Position numbers and translations under genes: made by a program. A stretch of DNA of 64,000 bases. Source: Clostridium minihomine. Lineage in GTDB: Bacteria > Bacillota > Clostridia > Oscillospirales > Acutalibacteraceae. Position 1 is the first letter of the stretch; each line of letters begins with the position of its first letter. Of this stretch, positions 27,980 through 36,488 are shown in pieces. Under the pieces are notes generated by a model, which worked only from the letters and a program-made list of their open reading frames with translations, was not told the DNA's origin and did not search any database. The stretch covers positions 434,001-498,000 of the forward strand of contig NZ_OEQH01000003.1 in the NCBI RefSeq assembly GCF_900240385.1, given 5' to 3'.

Positions 27980-28001
27980 ATGGAGCCTAAAAAGGCTCCA
28001 T
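27980..28001 (-). terminator. Hairpin overlapping the radC stop
   Basis: ATGGAGCC and GGCTCCAT around TTTTTA; the stop codon lies at the start of the second arm. TTGTTTT follows on the minus strand. A moderate terminator. Confidence 0.5.
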
Positions 28002-28721
28002 GATATCTTTTAATATACCCAAATGAGACAAAGATAAATAGTCCTGATCCCCAAAAATAATGTGATCCCGAAGAGGAACATTCACCGCCTTCAGCGCATG
28101 AAAAACAGAAATGGTGGACTCAATATCCCCTTTCGACGGCACTGGATTTCCGCTGGGATGGTTGTGGGATAAAATCGCCGCACTGGCATTATAACGCACC
28201 GCCAGCTCCACAATTCGGCGAACATAAACCGGCACCGTGTTCACGGCCCCTTCGTTGACGACATCACACAAAATCAGGCGGCACTGGCTGTCCAGCAGCA
28301 TCAGTACCACCACTTCGTTGGCGCGGCCAATGTATTTGCGGCGAAAAATATCCGCCGCCTGCTCCACCTCGAACACCCGTACCTTTTCTTTGTGACAATC
28401 TTCGTAATAGACACGGCATAACTGAGGGATCATTTTGATAAGCAGCGCAGAAACCCTTCCAACGCCCTTTATGTTTAACAGTTCCTCATAAGGGGCATGA
28501 AATACGCCTGACAGCGAGCCGAACTGATCCATCAGCCGGTGGGCCAGTTCGTTCGTATCACCACGAGGAATCGAGAAGAACAAAAGCATCTCTAAAACCT
28601 CGTGAGATTCAAAGCTGTCAATTCCCTTATTCAAAAAACGATCCTGCATTCGTTTGCGGTGTCCTGCGTGAAGTTGGTACGATGTGGACTTTTCGGGAGC
28701 CTTTTCGGTTTTCAAGCACAC
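27987..28721 (-). CDS. radC: RadC/JAMM-domain protein
   Basis: 244 residues, GTG start with AAAGGCGG upstream. N-terminal UPF0758 region with helix-hairpin-helix KGVGRVSALLIK (about 85-96) and a C-terminal JAMM/MPN+ domain with HNHPSGNPVPSKGD at 186-199, the zinc ligands and catalytic set of JAB peptidases. The original link to recombinational repair is disputed, so the role is open. Lies upstream of uvrB but separated by a terminator and promoter. Confidence 0.92.
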   Translation of the reverse strand: MCLKTEKAPEKSTSYQLHAGHRKRMQDRFLNKGIDSFESHEVLEMLLFFSIPRGDTNELAHRLMDQFGSLSGVFHAPYEELLNIKGVGRVSALLIKMIPQLCRVYYEDCHKEKVRVFEVEQAADIFRRKYIGRANEVVVLMLLDSQCRLILCDVVNEGAVNTVPVYVRRIVELAVRYNASAAILSHNHPSGNPVPSKGDIESTISVFHALKAVNVPLRDHIIFGDQDYLSLSHLGILKDIMEPF

Positions 28722-28749
28722 ACCGCCTTTCCGGAATGATGGGCTTGTC

Positions 28750-29331
28750 TTATTTTACCTTGCGGCTGCCCGGTTTTACCAGTTCCAGTTTGCCTTCTTT
28801 GCACAAGGGGCAAGCTTCCGGCTCCCAAGACTCTACATCCAAAGAGATCACCGCGCGGAAGGGAACGCCAAAATCAATCTTTCCGCCGGTTCTGTCCACA
28901 ATGGAACCCACGCCCACCAAATCGCCGCCGGCAGCGCGAACCAGTTCAATCACTTCCCGAACAGAACCACCGGTTGTTACCACGTCTTCCACAATCAGAA
29001 CCTTTTGTCCGGGCTCTATGGCAAATCCGCGGCGCAAGGTCATGACGCCATCTTCCCGTTCGGCAAAAAAGTTTTCACATTTCAGCCCACGGCTGACTTC
29101 ATACGCCATTTGAACGGCTCCCATAGCCGGGCCAATCACAACCTCTACCCCATCGCCGGCAAAATGTTCAGCCAAAGCACCACAAAGCTCTTCACTGTAT
29201 TTTGTATTACGAAACACCTTGGCACATTGCAAATAACGGCTGCTGTGACGGCCGGAAGTCAGGCGAAAATGCCCTTCTAATAATACGCCGGCCTCTTTCA
29301 TCACTTCTAATACTCGTTCCTGTGTAATCAT
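28750..29331 (-). CDS. pyrE: Orotate phosphoribosyltransferase
   Basis: 193 residues. PRPP loop VLIVEDVVTTGGS at 111-123, substrate region FRLTSGRHSSRYLQ near 22-35. Converts orotate and PRPP to OMP in pyrimidine synthesis. It stands alone here, without other pyr genes except pyrH far away, and has its own promoter (29396-29424). The C-terminal CPLC motif is seen in a subset of clostridial PyrE proteins. Confidence 0.95.
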   Translation of the reverse strand: MITQERVLEVMKEAGVLLEGHFRLTSGRHSSRYLQCAKVFRNTKYSEELCGALAEHFAGDGVEVVIGPAMGAVQMAYEVSRGLKCENFFAEREDGVMTLRRGFAIEPGQKVLIVEDVVTTGGSVREVIELVRAAGGDLVGVGSIVDRTGGKIDFGVPFRAVISLDVESWEPEACPLCKEGKLELVKPGSRKVK

Positions 29332-29395
29332 AAATCCTGTTTACCCCTTTTCGCAAATTCGTCAGCATCTGGTTTTCTTCTATTAATTAGCATCT

Positions 29396-29424
29396 ATTAT
29401 ATACTAAAATAAATTATTTGGGAA
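29396..29424 (-). promoter_or_regulatory. pyrE promoter
   Basis: TTCCCA (29419-29424), 17 bases, TATAAT (29396-29401) on the minus strand, about 60 bases before pyrE. It lies back to back with the plus-strand promoter at 29438. Confidence 0.55.
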
Positions 29425-29437
29425 GTATTGAAAGGCT

Positions 29438-29465
29438 TTGTGAAGGTAAGGATTTATGCTATAAT
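29438..29465 (+). promoter_or_regulatory. Promoter of the RluA-family gene
   Basis: TTGTGA (29438-29443), 16 bases, TATAAT (29460-29465), about 70 bases before the start at 29543. Confidence 0.6.
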
Positions 29466-29542
29466 AACTTGATTCTATTTTAAAAAGTTGAAATAAGGAA
29501 AGATGGCACGTTTATCGTGCTGAATTAATAAGGGTGATATGA

Positions 29543-30505
29543 ATGAAATCCGTAACTATCGGAGAAAACGACGCGGGACAGCGCTTGGATAAGTTCCTGA
29601 CCAAAACCTATCGGAATCTGCCCCAGTCCATGCTGTACAAAACCATTCGAAAAAAAGACATCAAGCTCAACGGCAAGCGGTGTGAAATTTCTACCCGGCT
29701 GAACGCGGGCGATGTACTGACCATGTATTTAAAAGATGAATTTTTTCAGCAGGAGCCGGAAGAATATGACTTTTTAAAGGCGCCCCTCAAGCTGAACATT
29801 CTGTATGAGGATGAAAACCTGCTTTTACTGGATAAAAAACCGGGGCTCATTGTGCATCCGGATGAAAATTATCATTTCGATTCGCTGATTGCCCGGGTAC
29901 AGCACTACCTGTACGACAAGGGAGAATACGACCCCAAAGAAGAAAACAGCTTTGCCCCCGCTTTGGTTAACCGAATTGATCGGAACACCGGCGGCATTGT
30001 GATGGCGGCAAAAAATGCAGAATCACTGCGTATTTTGAATGAAAAAGTAAAAAACCGGGAATTGACCAAGCTGTATCTTTGTATTGTTTGCGGACGGATG
30101 GAACAAAAAGCCGCCACGCTGGAAGGCTATTTGGAAAAAAACGAAAATCAGAATCGAGTTTATATCTCCAAGCGCAGCACACCGGGAGCCAAAAGTATCC
30201 TAACTAAATACCGGGTGTTAGAGGAGCGGGGCCAATACAGCCTGCTGGAAATTGACCTGATGACCGGGCGCACCCATCAAATCCGGGCGCATCTGGCCTC
30301 TGTAGGGCATCCGCTGGCTGGGGACGGAAAATACGGAATCAACCGCCAAAACAAGAAAACCGGGCTGCCCTATCAGGCGCTGTATTCTTACAAACTGCGG
30401 TTTGAATTTACTTCCCCCGCGGGGATACTGGAATACCTGAATCACCGAGAATTTGAGGCGAAAGACATCTGGTTCCTAAAAGATTTTTATTCCTGGCAAC
30501 CGTGA
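29543..30505 (+). CDS. RluA/RluD-family rRNA pseudouridine synthase
   Basis: 320 residues. S4 RNA-binding domain (about 12-65), then the RluA catalytic domain with LVNRIDRNTGGIV at 141-153: D146 is the catalytic Asp. The usual HRLD is NRID here, a variant found in the RluC/RluD-like clostridial branch. The later motif TGRTHQIRAHL is present. Isomerises uridines in 23S rRNA; exact positions cannot be read. AAGGGTG precedes the ATG. Confidence 0.93.
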   Translation: MKSVTIGENDAGQRLDKFLTKTYRNLPQSMLYKTIRKKDIKLNGKRCEISTRLNAGDVLTMYLKDEFFQQEPEEYDFLKAPLKLNILYEDENLLLLDKKPGLIVHPDENYHFDSLIARVQHYLYDKGEYDPKEENSFAPALVNRIDRNTGGIVMAAKNAESLRILNEKVKNRELTKLYLCIVCGRMEQKAATLEGYLEKNENQNRVYISKRSTPGAKSILTKYRVLEERGQYSLLEIDLMTGRTHQIRAHLASVGHPLAGDGKYGINRQNKKTGLPYQALYSYKLRFEFTSPAGILEYLNHREFEAKDIWFLKDFYSWQP

Positions 30506-30530
30506 TTTTCAGACGAAAGAAGGATGTTTT

Positions 30531-31036
30531 ATGAAGTGCAGTATTCGCCTATGGAGGCCGGAGGATGCGGCCGATCTGGCCGCCGCGCTGAATAATCGGA
30601 ACATACTGGCCAATTTGCGGGACGGCCTGCCGTATCCTTATACCAAATCGGATGCGGAAAGCTATATCGGGGCCATGCTTTCTGCACCAGCAGAAAATCA
30701 ATATTCCTTTGCCATTACGGTGGAGGATAAAGCAGTGGGCAGCATCGGCGTTTTTCGTAAAGAAAACATTCACTTTCGCACCGCAGAAATGGGCTATTAT
30801 ATAGCGGAACCTTACTGGGGAAACGGAATTACCACCCACGCAGTTCGTCAGATATGTGGGTATGTATTTGAAAACAGCGACATCCTTCGTATTTTTGCAG
30901 AGCCTTTTGCCCGCAACACTGCTTCTTGCCGGGTGCTGGAAAAAGCCGGGTTTTCTTTGGAAGGAACTCTGCGAAAAACGCGGTCAAAGACGGTGACGTT
31001 CTGGATATGAAGCTTTACGCAATTATAAAAGAATAA
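30531..31036 (+). pseudogene. GNAT acetyltransferase with a C-terminal frameshift
   Basis: The first 149 or so residues are a RimJ/RimL-type N-acetyltransferase: RLWRPEDAADL near the start, YYIAEPYWGNG for acetyl-CoA and the usual end region FARNTASCRVLEKAGFSLEGTLRK. After a run of five A (30974-30978) the frame turns into TRSKTVTFWI and stops at 31010. One extra A would restore the family ending NAVKDGDVLDMKLYAIIKE and a stop at 31036. So either a recent disabling mutation, a slippage site or a sequencing error. The truncated protein lacks the last strand of the fold and may be unstable. Substrate unknown. Confidence 0.8.
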
Positions 31037-31131
31037 ACAGTATTACAGGTAGCCTACTTTTTCTAAATCGTTCTGTTATACTGAAAACGACTAGAGTATA
31101 CAGATTGCCATTAGAAAAAGGATGAAAGGAA

Positions 31132-31431
31132 ATGATTATCAGGCAACTAAGTGCAGAACAATACGAATCCCTGAAAAAACGATTGATTCAAACCGGGCAA
31201 TCCACCCCTTTGCTGGCCAGTTACGACGTAACCATGAAAGTGGATGGTTTTGAATACCTGCTGAAATTGCAGCCTTGCAGCAAACGAAAGATTGCGGCAT
31301 TGCAGGCAGTGCGAATTCAGCGTTTTGAAAAGGAGCAAAAGCAAGAACTAATCACAGAAAACCTGTTGCTTTCCTGCCTGTTAGAGCTCTTTGTTTTTCA
31401 GGCAGAAACGGAACAGCAAAGGCTGGCATAA
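31132..31431 (+). CDS. Small hypothetical protein
   Basis: 99 residues, not recognised; no signal peptide, no membrane segment. It has a mixed N-terminal half and a helical C-terminal half rich in Gln and Leu. AAAGGA precedes the ATG, a TATACT -10 lies at 31077-31082 and a strong terminator follows at 31444, so it looks like a real single-gene unit. It could be a small cytosolic protein; nothing more can be said. Confidence 0.6.
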   Translation: MIIRQLSAEQYESLKKRLIQTGQSTPLLASYDVTMKVDGFEYLLKLQPCSKRKIAALQAVRIQRFEKEQKQELITENLLLSCLLELFVFQAETEQQRLA

Positions 31432-31443
31432 AAGCTGAAAAGT

Positions 31444-31488
31444 AAAAAAGGAAGCCGATTATCACAAGATAATCGGCTTCCCTTTTTT
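31444..31488. terminator. Bidirectional terminator between the small gene and the his operon
   Basis: GGAAGCCGATTATC (31450-31463) pairs exactly with 31468-31481 around ACAA, with A6 before and T6 after. It serves the plus-strand gene and the minus-strand his operon. Confidence 0.9.
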
Positions 31489-31496
31489 ACTGTAAC

Positions 31497-31823
31497 TCAA
31501 GTATTTTTATCCACTTGGTGGAATTGCTTCAGGTTCCCTGTTTTCGTTTCCCGGGCACTTAGCTCACCGGCTACGTCCTCCCAAGAAATTCCCTCGTTTA
31601 CCATCAAAACCGTTAGGTGATACAGAAGGTCAGATAGCTCTAAAACGGTCTCTTTCTTATCACCGTTCTTGGCGGCGATAATGACCTCACTGCACTCTTC
31701 CCCACATTTTTTCAAAATTTTATCCAAACCCTTTTCAAACAGATAGCAGGTATAAGAACCTTCTTGCCGTTCATTTTTTCTGCCTTCGACAATTTGGTAA
31801 AGCTCCTGTAACACGTTGTTCAT
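31497..31823 (-). CDS. hisE: Phosphoribosyl-ATP diphosphatase
   Basis: 108 residues of the MazG-like HisE family, with [18 protein letters not shown] (about 38-55) holding the metal-binding Glu residues and [13 protein letters not shown] after it. Second step of histidine synthesis. Here it is separate from hisI, overlapping it by 4 bases, rather than fused as in enterobacteria. Last gene of the operon. Confidence 0.95.
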   Translation of the reverse strand: MNNVLQELYQIVEGRKNERQEGSYTCYLFEKGLDKILKKCGEECSEVIIAAKNGDKKETVLELSDLLYHLTVLMVNEGISWEDVAGELSARETKTGNLKQFHQVDKNT

Positions 31824-32176
31824 TGCAATCCCTCCTCAATTGTTCGGTAAAAACAGCTGTGATTCCCGGTGTGGCACGCTGCCCCGGTTTGCTCCACCAC
31901 AGCCAACAAAGTATCATCATCGCAGTCGGTGTAGAGTTCTATCACCCGCTGAACATGGCCAGAGGTAGCCCCTTTGTTCCAAAGCTCTTTTCGGGAACGA
32001 CTATAGAACCAGGTGTACCCGGTCTGCAAGGTTTTTTTAAGGGATTCCCGATTCATATAGGCCATCATAAGAACTTCTTTGGTGGATTGCTCCTGCACAA
32101 TCACGGGAATCAAGTCGGATTTCTGAAAAAATTGTTCTAATTTCTCTTCTGTAAAGGCGTTGTACTGTTCACTCAT
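31820..32176 (-). CDS. hisI: Phosphoribosyl-AMP cyclohydrolase
   Basis: 118 residues from ATG at 32176 (AAAGGAG upstream). Motifs: [26 protein letters not shown] (metal-binding Asp) and [12 protein letters not shown] with the zinc Cys residues. Opens the purine ring of PR-AMP. In the usual order hisF would precede it; here hisA ends 4 bases before the start. Confidence 0.95.
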   Translation of the reverse strand: MSEQYNAFTEEKLEQFFQKSDLIPVIVQEQSTKEVLMMAYMNRESLKKTLQTGYTWFYSRSRKELWNKGATSGHVQRVIELYTDCDDDTLLAVVEQTGAACHTGNHSCFYRTIEEGLQ

Positions 32177-32180
32177 GCGT

Positions 32181-32897
32181 TTATTCTCCTTTTGCGGCCT
32201 CAATTGCCTGCCGTAAATCTAAACTGCCGCTGTAAATGGACTTTCCGCAAATCGCCCCATATAGTCCTAACCCGCGTAAATCCTGAATATTTTGCAGATT
32301 AGCTACCCCGCCGCTGGCAATAATCTGACAAGAAACCGCACGGTTCAGCAAATCCAACTGTTCCAGGTTTGGGCCAGAGAGCATCCCGTCTTTCGCTATA
32401 TCTGTAAAGATTATATACTTTACACCAACAGATTCCATCTGCTTTGCCAGCTCAATATAATTCACCTGAGAGGTTTTCGTCCAGCCTTCCGCCGCCACCA
32501 TCCCGTTACGGGCATCAATTCCCACGGCAATTTTCTCGCCATACTGTTCCACCGACTGTTTCACCAGCTGCGGATCGTACAAAGCGACCGAACCCAATAT
32601 TACCCGGGAAATTCCTCTGGTTAAATAAAATTCCACATCCGAAAGGGTGCGAATACCGCCCCCCACCTGCACCGGAATACCGCTTTGGGCTGCCCCAAAA
32701 AACACCTGAGAGTTTACCGGACGCTTTTCCTTGGCACCATCCAGATCCACCATATGGATCCACTGTGCCCCCGCATCCGCAAAGGATTGGGCTGTGGTTT
32801 GGGGATCCTCTGCCACCTGATGGGCCGTCTCGTAATCCCCTTGATACAGCCGGACACATGCTCCGCCTTTAATGTCAATGGCCGGAAAAATAATCAT
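32181..32897 (-). CDS. hisA: ProFAR isomerase
   Basis: 238 residues, TIM barrel with the N-terminal FPAIDIKGG (catalytic Asp of the DIK-type motif) and a second Asp in TDIAKDG; phosphate sites VGGGIR and ASGGV. Isomerises ProFAR to PRFAR, the substrate of HisF-HisH, neither of which is in this operon. Could it be a HisF? No: length and the PAIDI start fit HisA. Confidence 0.95.
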   Translation of the reverse strand: MIIFPAIDIKGGACVRLYQGDYETAHQVAEDPQTTAQSFADAGAQWIHMVDLDGAKEKRPVNSQVFFGAAQSGIPVQVGGGIRTLSDVEFYLTRGISRVILGSVALYDPQLVKQSVEQYGEKIAVGIDARNGMVAAEGWTKTSQVNYIELAKQMESVGVKYIIFTDIAKDGMLSGPNLEQLDLLNRAVSCQIIASGGVANLQNIQDLRGLGLYGAICGKSIYSGSLDLRQAIEAAKGE

Positions 32898-32911
32898 GGA
32901 ATCTCCCTTTC

Positions 32912-33490
32912 TTATAAACTTCCCTTGGTAGACAGCACCTGCCCAGGCGCTGTTTGTGCAACCGCCAGCCGAAGAGCATGAGCAACTGCCTTAAACATGG
33001 CCTCGATCATATGGTGTGAATTTTTGCCGTACTCCACTTTGGTGTGCAAAGTCAGTTCTGCATTCATGGCAAAGGCACGGAAAAATTCTTCGGTCAGGCA
33101 GGCGTCAAAGTCCCCCACCACCTGCTGGGGAAACTGGGCATCAAACACCGAAAATGGCCGTCCGCTTACATCCACCGCGGCAAACGCAAGGGCTTCATCC
33201 ATGGGAACATAAAAACTGCCGAACCGGGCAATGCCGGAGCGATCCCCCAAAGCCTGACGAAATGCCCGGCCCAAAACGATCCCGGTATCCTCCACCGTAT
33301 GGTGACCGTCCACAAATAAATCCCCCTCGGCCTGAACTTGAAGTCCAAATCCGCCATGGGTGGCAAAGGCATTCAGCATATGGTCAAAAAAACCAATCCC
33401 AGTCTGAATTTCACTGCTGCCGCCGTCCAGCGACAAGCGAACCGTAATTTTCGTTTCCCGCGTTTCGCGGATTTGCTCTGCATTTCTCAT
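32912..33490 (-). CDS. hisB: Imidazoleglycerol-phosphate dehydratase
   Basis: 192 residues, monofunctional IGPD. Motifs GIGFFDHML (31-39), HHTVEDTGI (about 63-71) and the second-half counterparts HMIEAMFKAVAHALR give the two metal sites of the 24-mer enzyme. Overlaps hisC by 4 bases; hisA follows 14 bases on, where hisH is normally found. Confidence 0.96.
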   Translation of the reverse strand: MRNAEQIRETRETKITVRLSLDGGSSEIQTGIGFFDHMLNAFATHGGFGLQVQAEGDLFVDGHHTVEDTGIVLGRAFRQALGDRSGIARFGSFYVPMDEALAFAAVDVSGRPFSVFDAQFPQQVVGDFDACLTEEFFRAFAMNAELTLHTKVEYGKNSHHMIEAMFKAVAHALRLAVAQTAPGQVLSTKGSL

Positions 33491-34551
33491 GGCTGTTTCC
33501 CCTGACTGAATATGTGTTGAAGGGCAGAAATCAATTCCGTATTTTCCGCCGTGGTTCCCGCGGTAATTCTAAGGGAATCGCCCATCAGGCGCACCGCAAT
33601 TCCGCAGGACAAAAGCTGTTCGTATACCTGCCGTGCGTCAGAAAGATGTAAAAATACAAAATTGGTGCAGCTGGGGTATAAGAAAAAACGGCCGGGATAC
33701 TTCTCAAGCAGTTTTTCCAGTTTCTGTGACAAAACCACACGGGATTCTACAATCTTTTTTACAGCCTCATCGATCTTTTTATGTTCCGATAATACGGCAG
33801 TCCCCATATTCTGGGTTATTGCATTGACATTATAAGGGGATTTTCCTGCCTTTATTGCATTGGTCAGTGTGGGGTTTGAAACGGCAAATCCCAAGCGCAA
33901 AGCAGCCATTCCCAATGCCTTTGAGCAAGTGCGAAGCACAATCAGGTTATCGTATTCCGCCACTTCCCGAATCAACGACTGATCCCAAAAATCCATATAG
34001 GCTTCATCCAAAACCACCAAAGAATCTATCGAACGAATCAGCCTGCGCACCTGTTCGCGAGATAATCCCAATGAAGTAGGGTTGCAGGGATTGGAAAAGA
34101 GAAGCATTTTCGCCTTACTTTGTGCAGCGACAGAGATCAATTCGTCCACATCAATAGTCAAATCACTTTTTTTCACCAGTTCCAGACAATTCACTTCTGC
34201 TAAAGAAGCATAAAACCGATACATGCTAAAGTCTGGAGAAAGGGTTAAAACAGTATCCCCTTTTGCTAAAAAAGCGGTCATCAAAACCGAAATTAATTCA
34301 TCCGATCCGTTTCCGGCAGTTACAGACTCCGGGCTGATTTTATAATAGTCAGCAAAGGCTTGGCACACTTGCCGCGCCATGGGATCCGGATACCGGTGAA
34401 ACAAGGTGCAGGCACAAGCATCTATCATTTTAGCTTCCAATTCCGGAGCTAAAGACAAAAAGGATTCGTTGGCGTCCAGACGAATCCGGTAGCCCCCTTC
34501 TAAGGGTTCATACGGTTTTAAATCCCGAATTTTACTGTTTAGCTGATACAA
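33487..34551 (-). CDS. hisC: Histidinol-phosphate aminotransferase
   Basis: 354 residues, fold-type I PLP enzyme. PLP lysine in RTCSKALGMAALRLG; LDANES at the N-terminus, NGSDELI and NPCNPTSLG in between. Transfers an amino group from glutamate to imidazole-acetol phosphate. Located between hisD and hisB as in other Clostridia. Confidence 0.95.
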   Translation of the reverse strand: MYQLNSKIRDLKPYEPLEGGYRIRLDANESFLSLAPELEAKMIDACACTLFHRYPDPMARQVCQAFADYYKISPESVTAGNGSDELISVLMTAFLAKGDTVLTLSPDFSMYRFYASLAEVNCLELVKKSDLTIDVDELISVAAQSKAKMLLFSNPCNPTSLGLSREQVRRLIRSIDSLVVLDEAYMDFWDQSLIREVAEYDNLIVLRTCSKALGMAALRLGFAVSNPTLTNAIKAGKSPYNVNAITQNMGTAVLSEHKKIDEAVKKIVESRVVLSQKLEKLLEKYPGRFFLYPSCTNFVFLHLSDARQVYEQLLSCGIAVRLMGDSLRITAGTTAENTELISALQHIFSQGKQP

Positions 34552-34557
34552 AACGAA

Positions 34558-35841
34558 TCACATCCTAACTTTGATGGAATTGGCGTGAGCATCCAGCCCT
34601 TCCGTCTGAGCCAGAGTGATCACGTCTTGTGCAGCATCCTGCAGCGCTTCTTTTGTATAATAGATAAAACTGGATTTTTTCAGGAAGCTGTCCACTGACA
34701 AAGGGGAAAAGAACCGGGCGGTTCCCCCGGTGGGCAGCACATGGTTTGCCCCGGCATAATAATCGCCAAGGGGTTCGGGGGAATAGTTTCCCAAAAACAC
34801 AGAACCGGCGTTATCCAGTTTTCCCAAATATTCCATGGGGTTTTCGCAGCAAACCTCTAAGTGCTCAGGTGCCAGACTGTTGGCAAAGGCAACGGCTTCC
34901 TGCATCTCATCGCATACCAGAATTGCACCGTAATCCTCGATTGATTTTTCTGCAATCTCTCGCCGGGGCAAAGCCGCAAGCTGTTTTTCCAGCTCTGCCG
35001 TTACTGCGTCGGCAATCCGGCGGCTTGTGGTAATCAAAATGGAAGAAGCCAGCATATCGTGCTCTGCCTGAGACAGCAGATCCGCCGCAAGATACACCGG
35101 GTTTGCCGAATCATCTGCCAAAACCAGAATTTCGCTGGGCCCGGCGATCATATCAATATCCACCATTCCATACAGCTGCTTTTTCGCTGTGGCCACATAA
35201 ATATTGCCCGGCCCCACAATTTTGTCCACTTTGGGAACGGTCTGTGTGCCATAGGCCAAAGCCGCCGCTGCCTGAGCGCCGCCCATCAAAAAGACCCGAT
35301 CTACTCCTGCAATAAGAGCCGCCGCCATAATGTTAGGGTTGGGCTGCCCATCCTTTTGGGGCGGGGTAGCCATAATGATTTCGCCCACTTGGGCGATTTT
35401 AGCCGGAATTGCGTTCATCAGAACAGAGGAAGGGTAAGCCGCCGTACCGCCGGGCACATAAACGCCTACCCGGGAAAGCCCCCGCACCCGCTGGCCCATG
35501 ATAACGCCGTTTTCACGGGTTGTCAGCCAGCTTTGCTGTTCCTGACGGCGGTGAAAATCGCGAATATTTTCTGCGGCACGCTCCAGCGCACCGATGAATT
35601 CCGGATCGCACCCTTTGGCCAGCTGTTCCATATCCTGACGATTCAGTTCTCTTTTTTCAGGCAGTGCCCCGTCAAACTTTTGGGTGTATTCCGCAACCGC
35701 TTCGTCGCCCCGCATTTTAACTTGTTCCAGAATCTCTGCTACCCGAACTTCGACCTGTTTATCCTTTTCCTCGCCCCGCCGGCGGATTTGCTCTACCGCG
35801 CGGCGGCCTTCTTCTCCGCTTAACTGGATCGGCTGTAACAT
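34558..35841 (-). CDS. hisD: Histidinol dehydrogenase
   Basis: 427 residues. Signature region GPSEILVLADDSANPVYLAADLLSQAEHD (ends GPSEI and QAEHD), NAGSVFLGNYSPEPLGDYYAG near the C-terminus and the zinc His residues in APEHLE. Oxidises histidinol to histidine in two NAD steps. Its start lies inside the 3' end of hisG (22-base overlap). Confidence 0.97.
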   Translation of the reverse strand: MLQPIQLSGEEGRRAVEQIRRRGEEKDKQVEVRVAEILEQVKMRGDEAVAEYTQKFDGALPEKRELNRQDMEQLAKGCDPEFIGALERAAENIRDFHRRQEQQSWLTTRENGVIMGQRVRGLSRVGVYVPGGTAAYPSSVLMNAIPAKIAQVGEIIMATPPQKDGQPNPNIMAAALIAGVDRVFLMGGAQAAAALAYGTQTVPKVDKIVGPGNIYVATAKKQLYGMVDIDMIAGPSEILVLADDSANPVYLAADLLSQAEHDMLASSILITTSRRIADAVTAELEKQLAALPRREIAEKSIEDYGAILVCDEMQEAVAFANSLAPEHLEVCCENPMEYLGKLDNAGSVFLGNYSPEPLGDYYAGANHVLPTGGTARFFSPLSVDSFLKKSSFIYYTKEALQDAAQDVITLAQTEGLDAHANSIKVRM

Positions 35842-36488
35842 CTTTGTCCCTCCTTTTCTAATTCCATAGCAGATTCCATTTGACTGATTAATCCTTCAAT
35901 CTCTTCTTTCCTCAGTTTCATAACCGCCGCATTTACAATTAACCGGGCTGAAATGGGGCAAATGGTTTCTAAAACTTCTAATCCGTTTTCTTTTAAAGTA
36001 GACCCGGTTTCTACAATATCCACAATAGCGCCGGCCAACCCCAATAAAGGTGCCAGCTCCACAGAACCTTCTATTTTAATGATCCGTACATCCATGCCCC
36101 GGCTTTCAAAAAAAGTCCGGGCAACCTTCGGGTATTTACTCGCAACCGTTTTTGCAGAATATCCTTCAAAGAAATCCGATCCCTTTGGGCCCGCCACAGC
36201 AAACCGGCATTTGCCAAAACCCAAATCTAAAACCTCAAAAAAGCTTCCTCCGCTTTCCAAAATGGTGTCTTTCCCCACCACCCCCAAGTCACACACGCCT
36301 TGCTCTACATAAGTAATCACATCGGCAGCTTTTGCCAAAACAACTTCTAACTCACCGTCACCCACAGGCAAAATCAGTCGTCTGCCTTTGTTTCTTACCT
36401 CAGAACAATCATATCCCATAGTTTCCAGCAAAGAAACCGTATCTTTTTCCAGCCGCCCTTTGGTCAGGGCAATTCTTAGGGGCTTCAC
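35820..36488 (-). CDS. hisG: ATP phosphoribosyltransferase, short form
   Basis: 222 residues: the short HisG without the C-terminal regulatory domain, which needs HisZ for activity and feedback control; hisZ is the preceding gene with a 4-base overlap. PRPP-loop region VDIVETGSTLKENGL near 160. First step of the pathway. Confidence 0.96.
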   Translation of the reverse strand: MKPLRIALTKGRLEKDTVSLLETMGYDCSEVRNKGRRLILPVGDGELEVVLAKAADVITYVEQGVCDLGVVGKDTILESGGSFFEVLDLGFGKCRFAVAGPKGSDFFEGYSAKTVASKYPKVARTFFESRGMDVRIIKIEGSVELAPLLGLAGAIVDIVETGSTLKENGLEVLETICPISARLIVNAAVMKLRKEEIEGLISQMESAMELEKEGQRCYSRSS

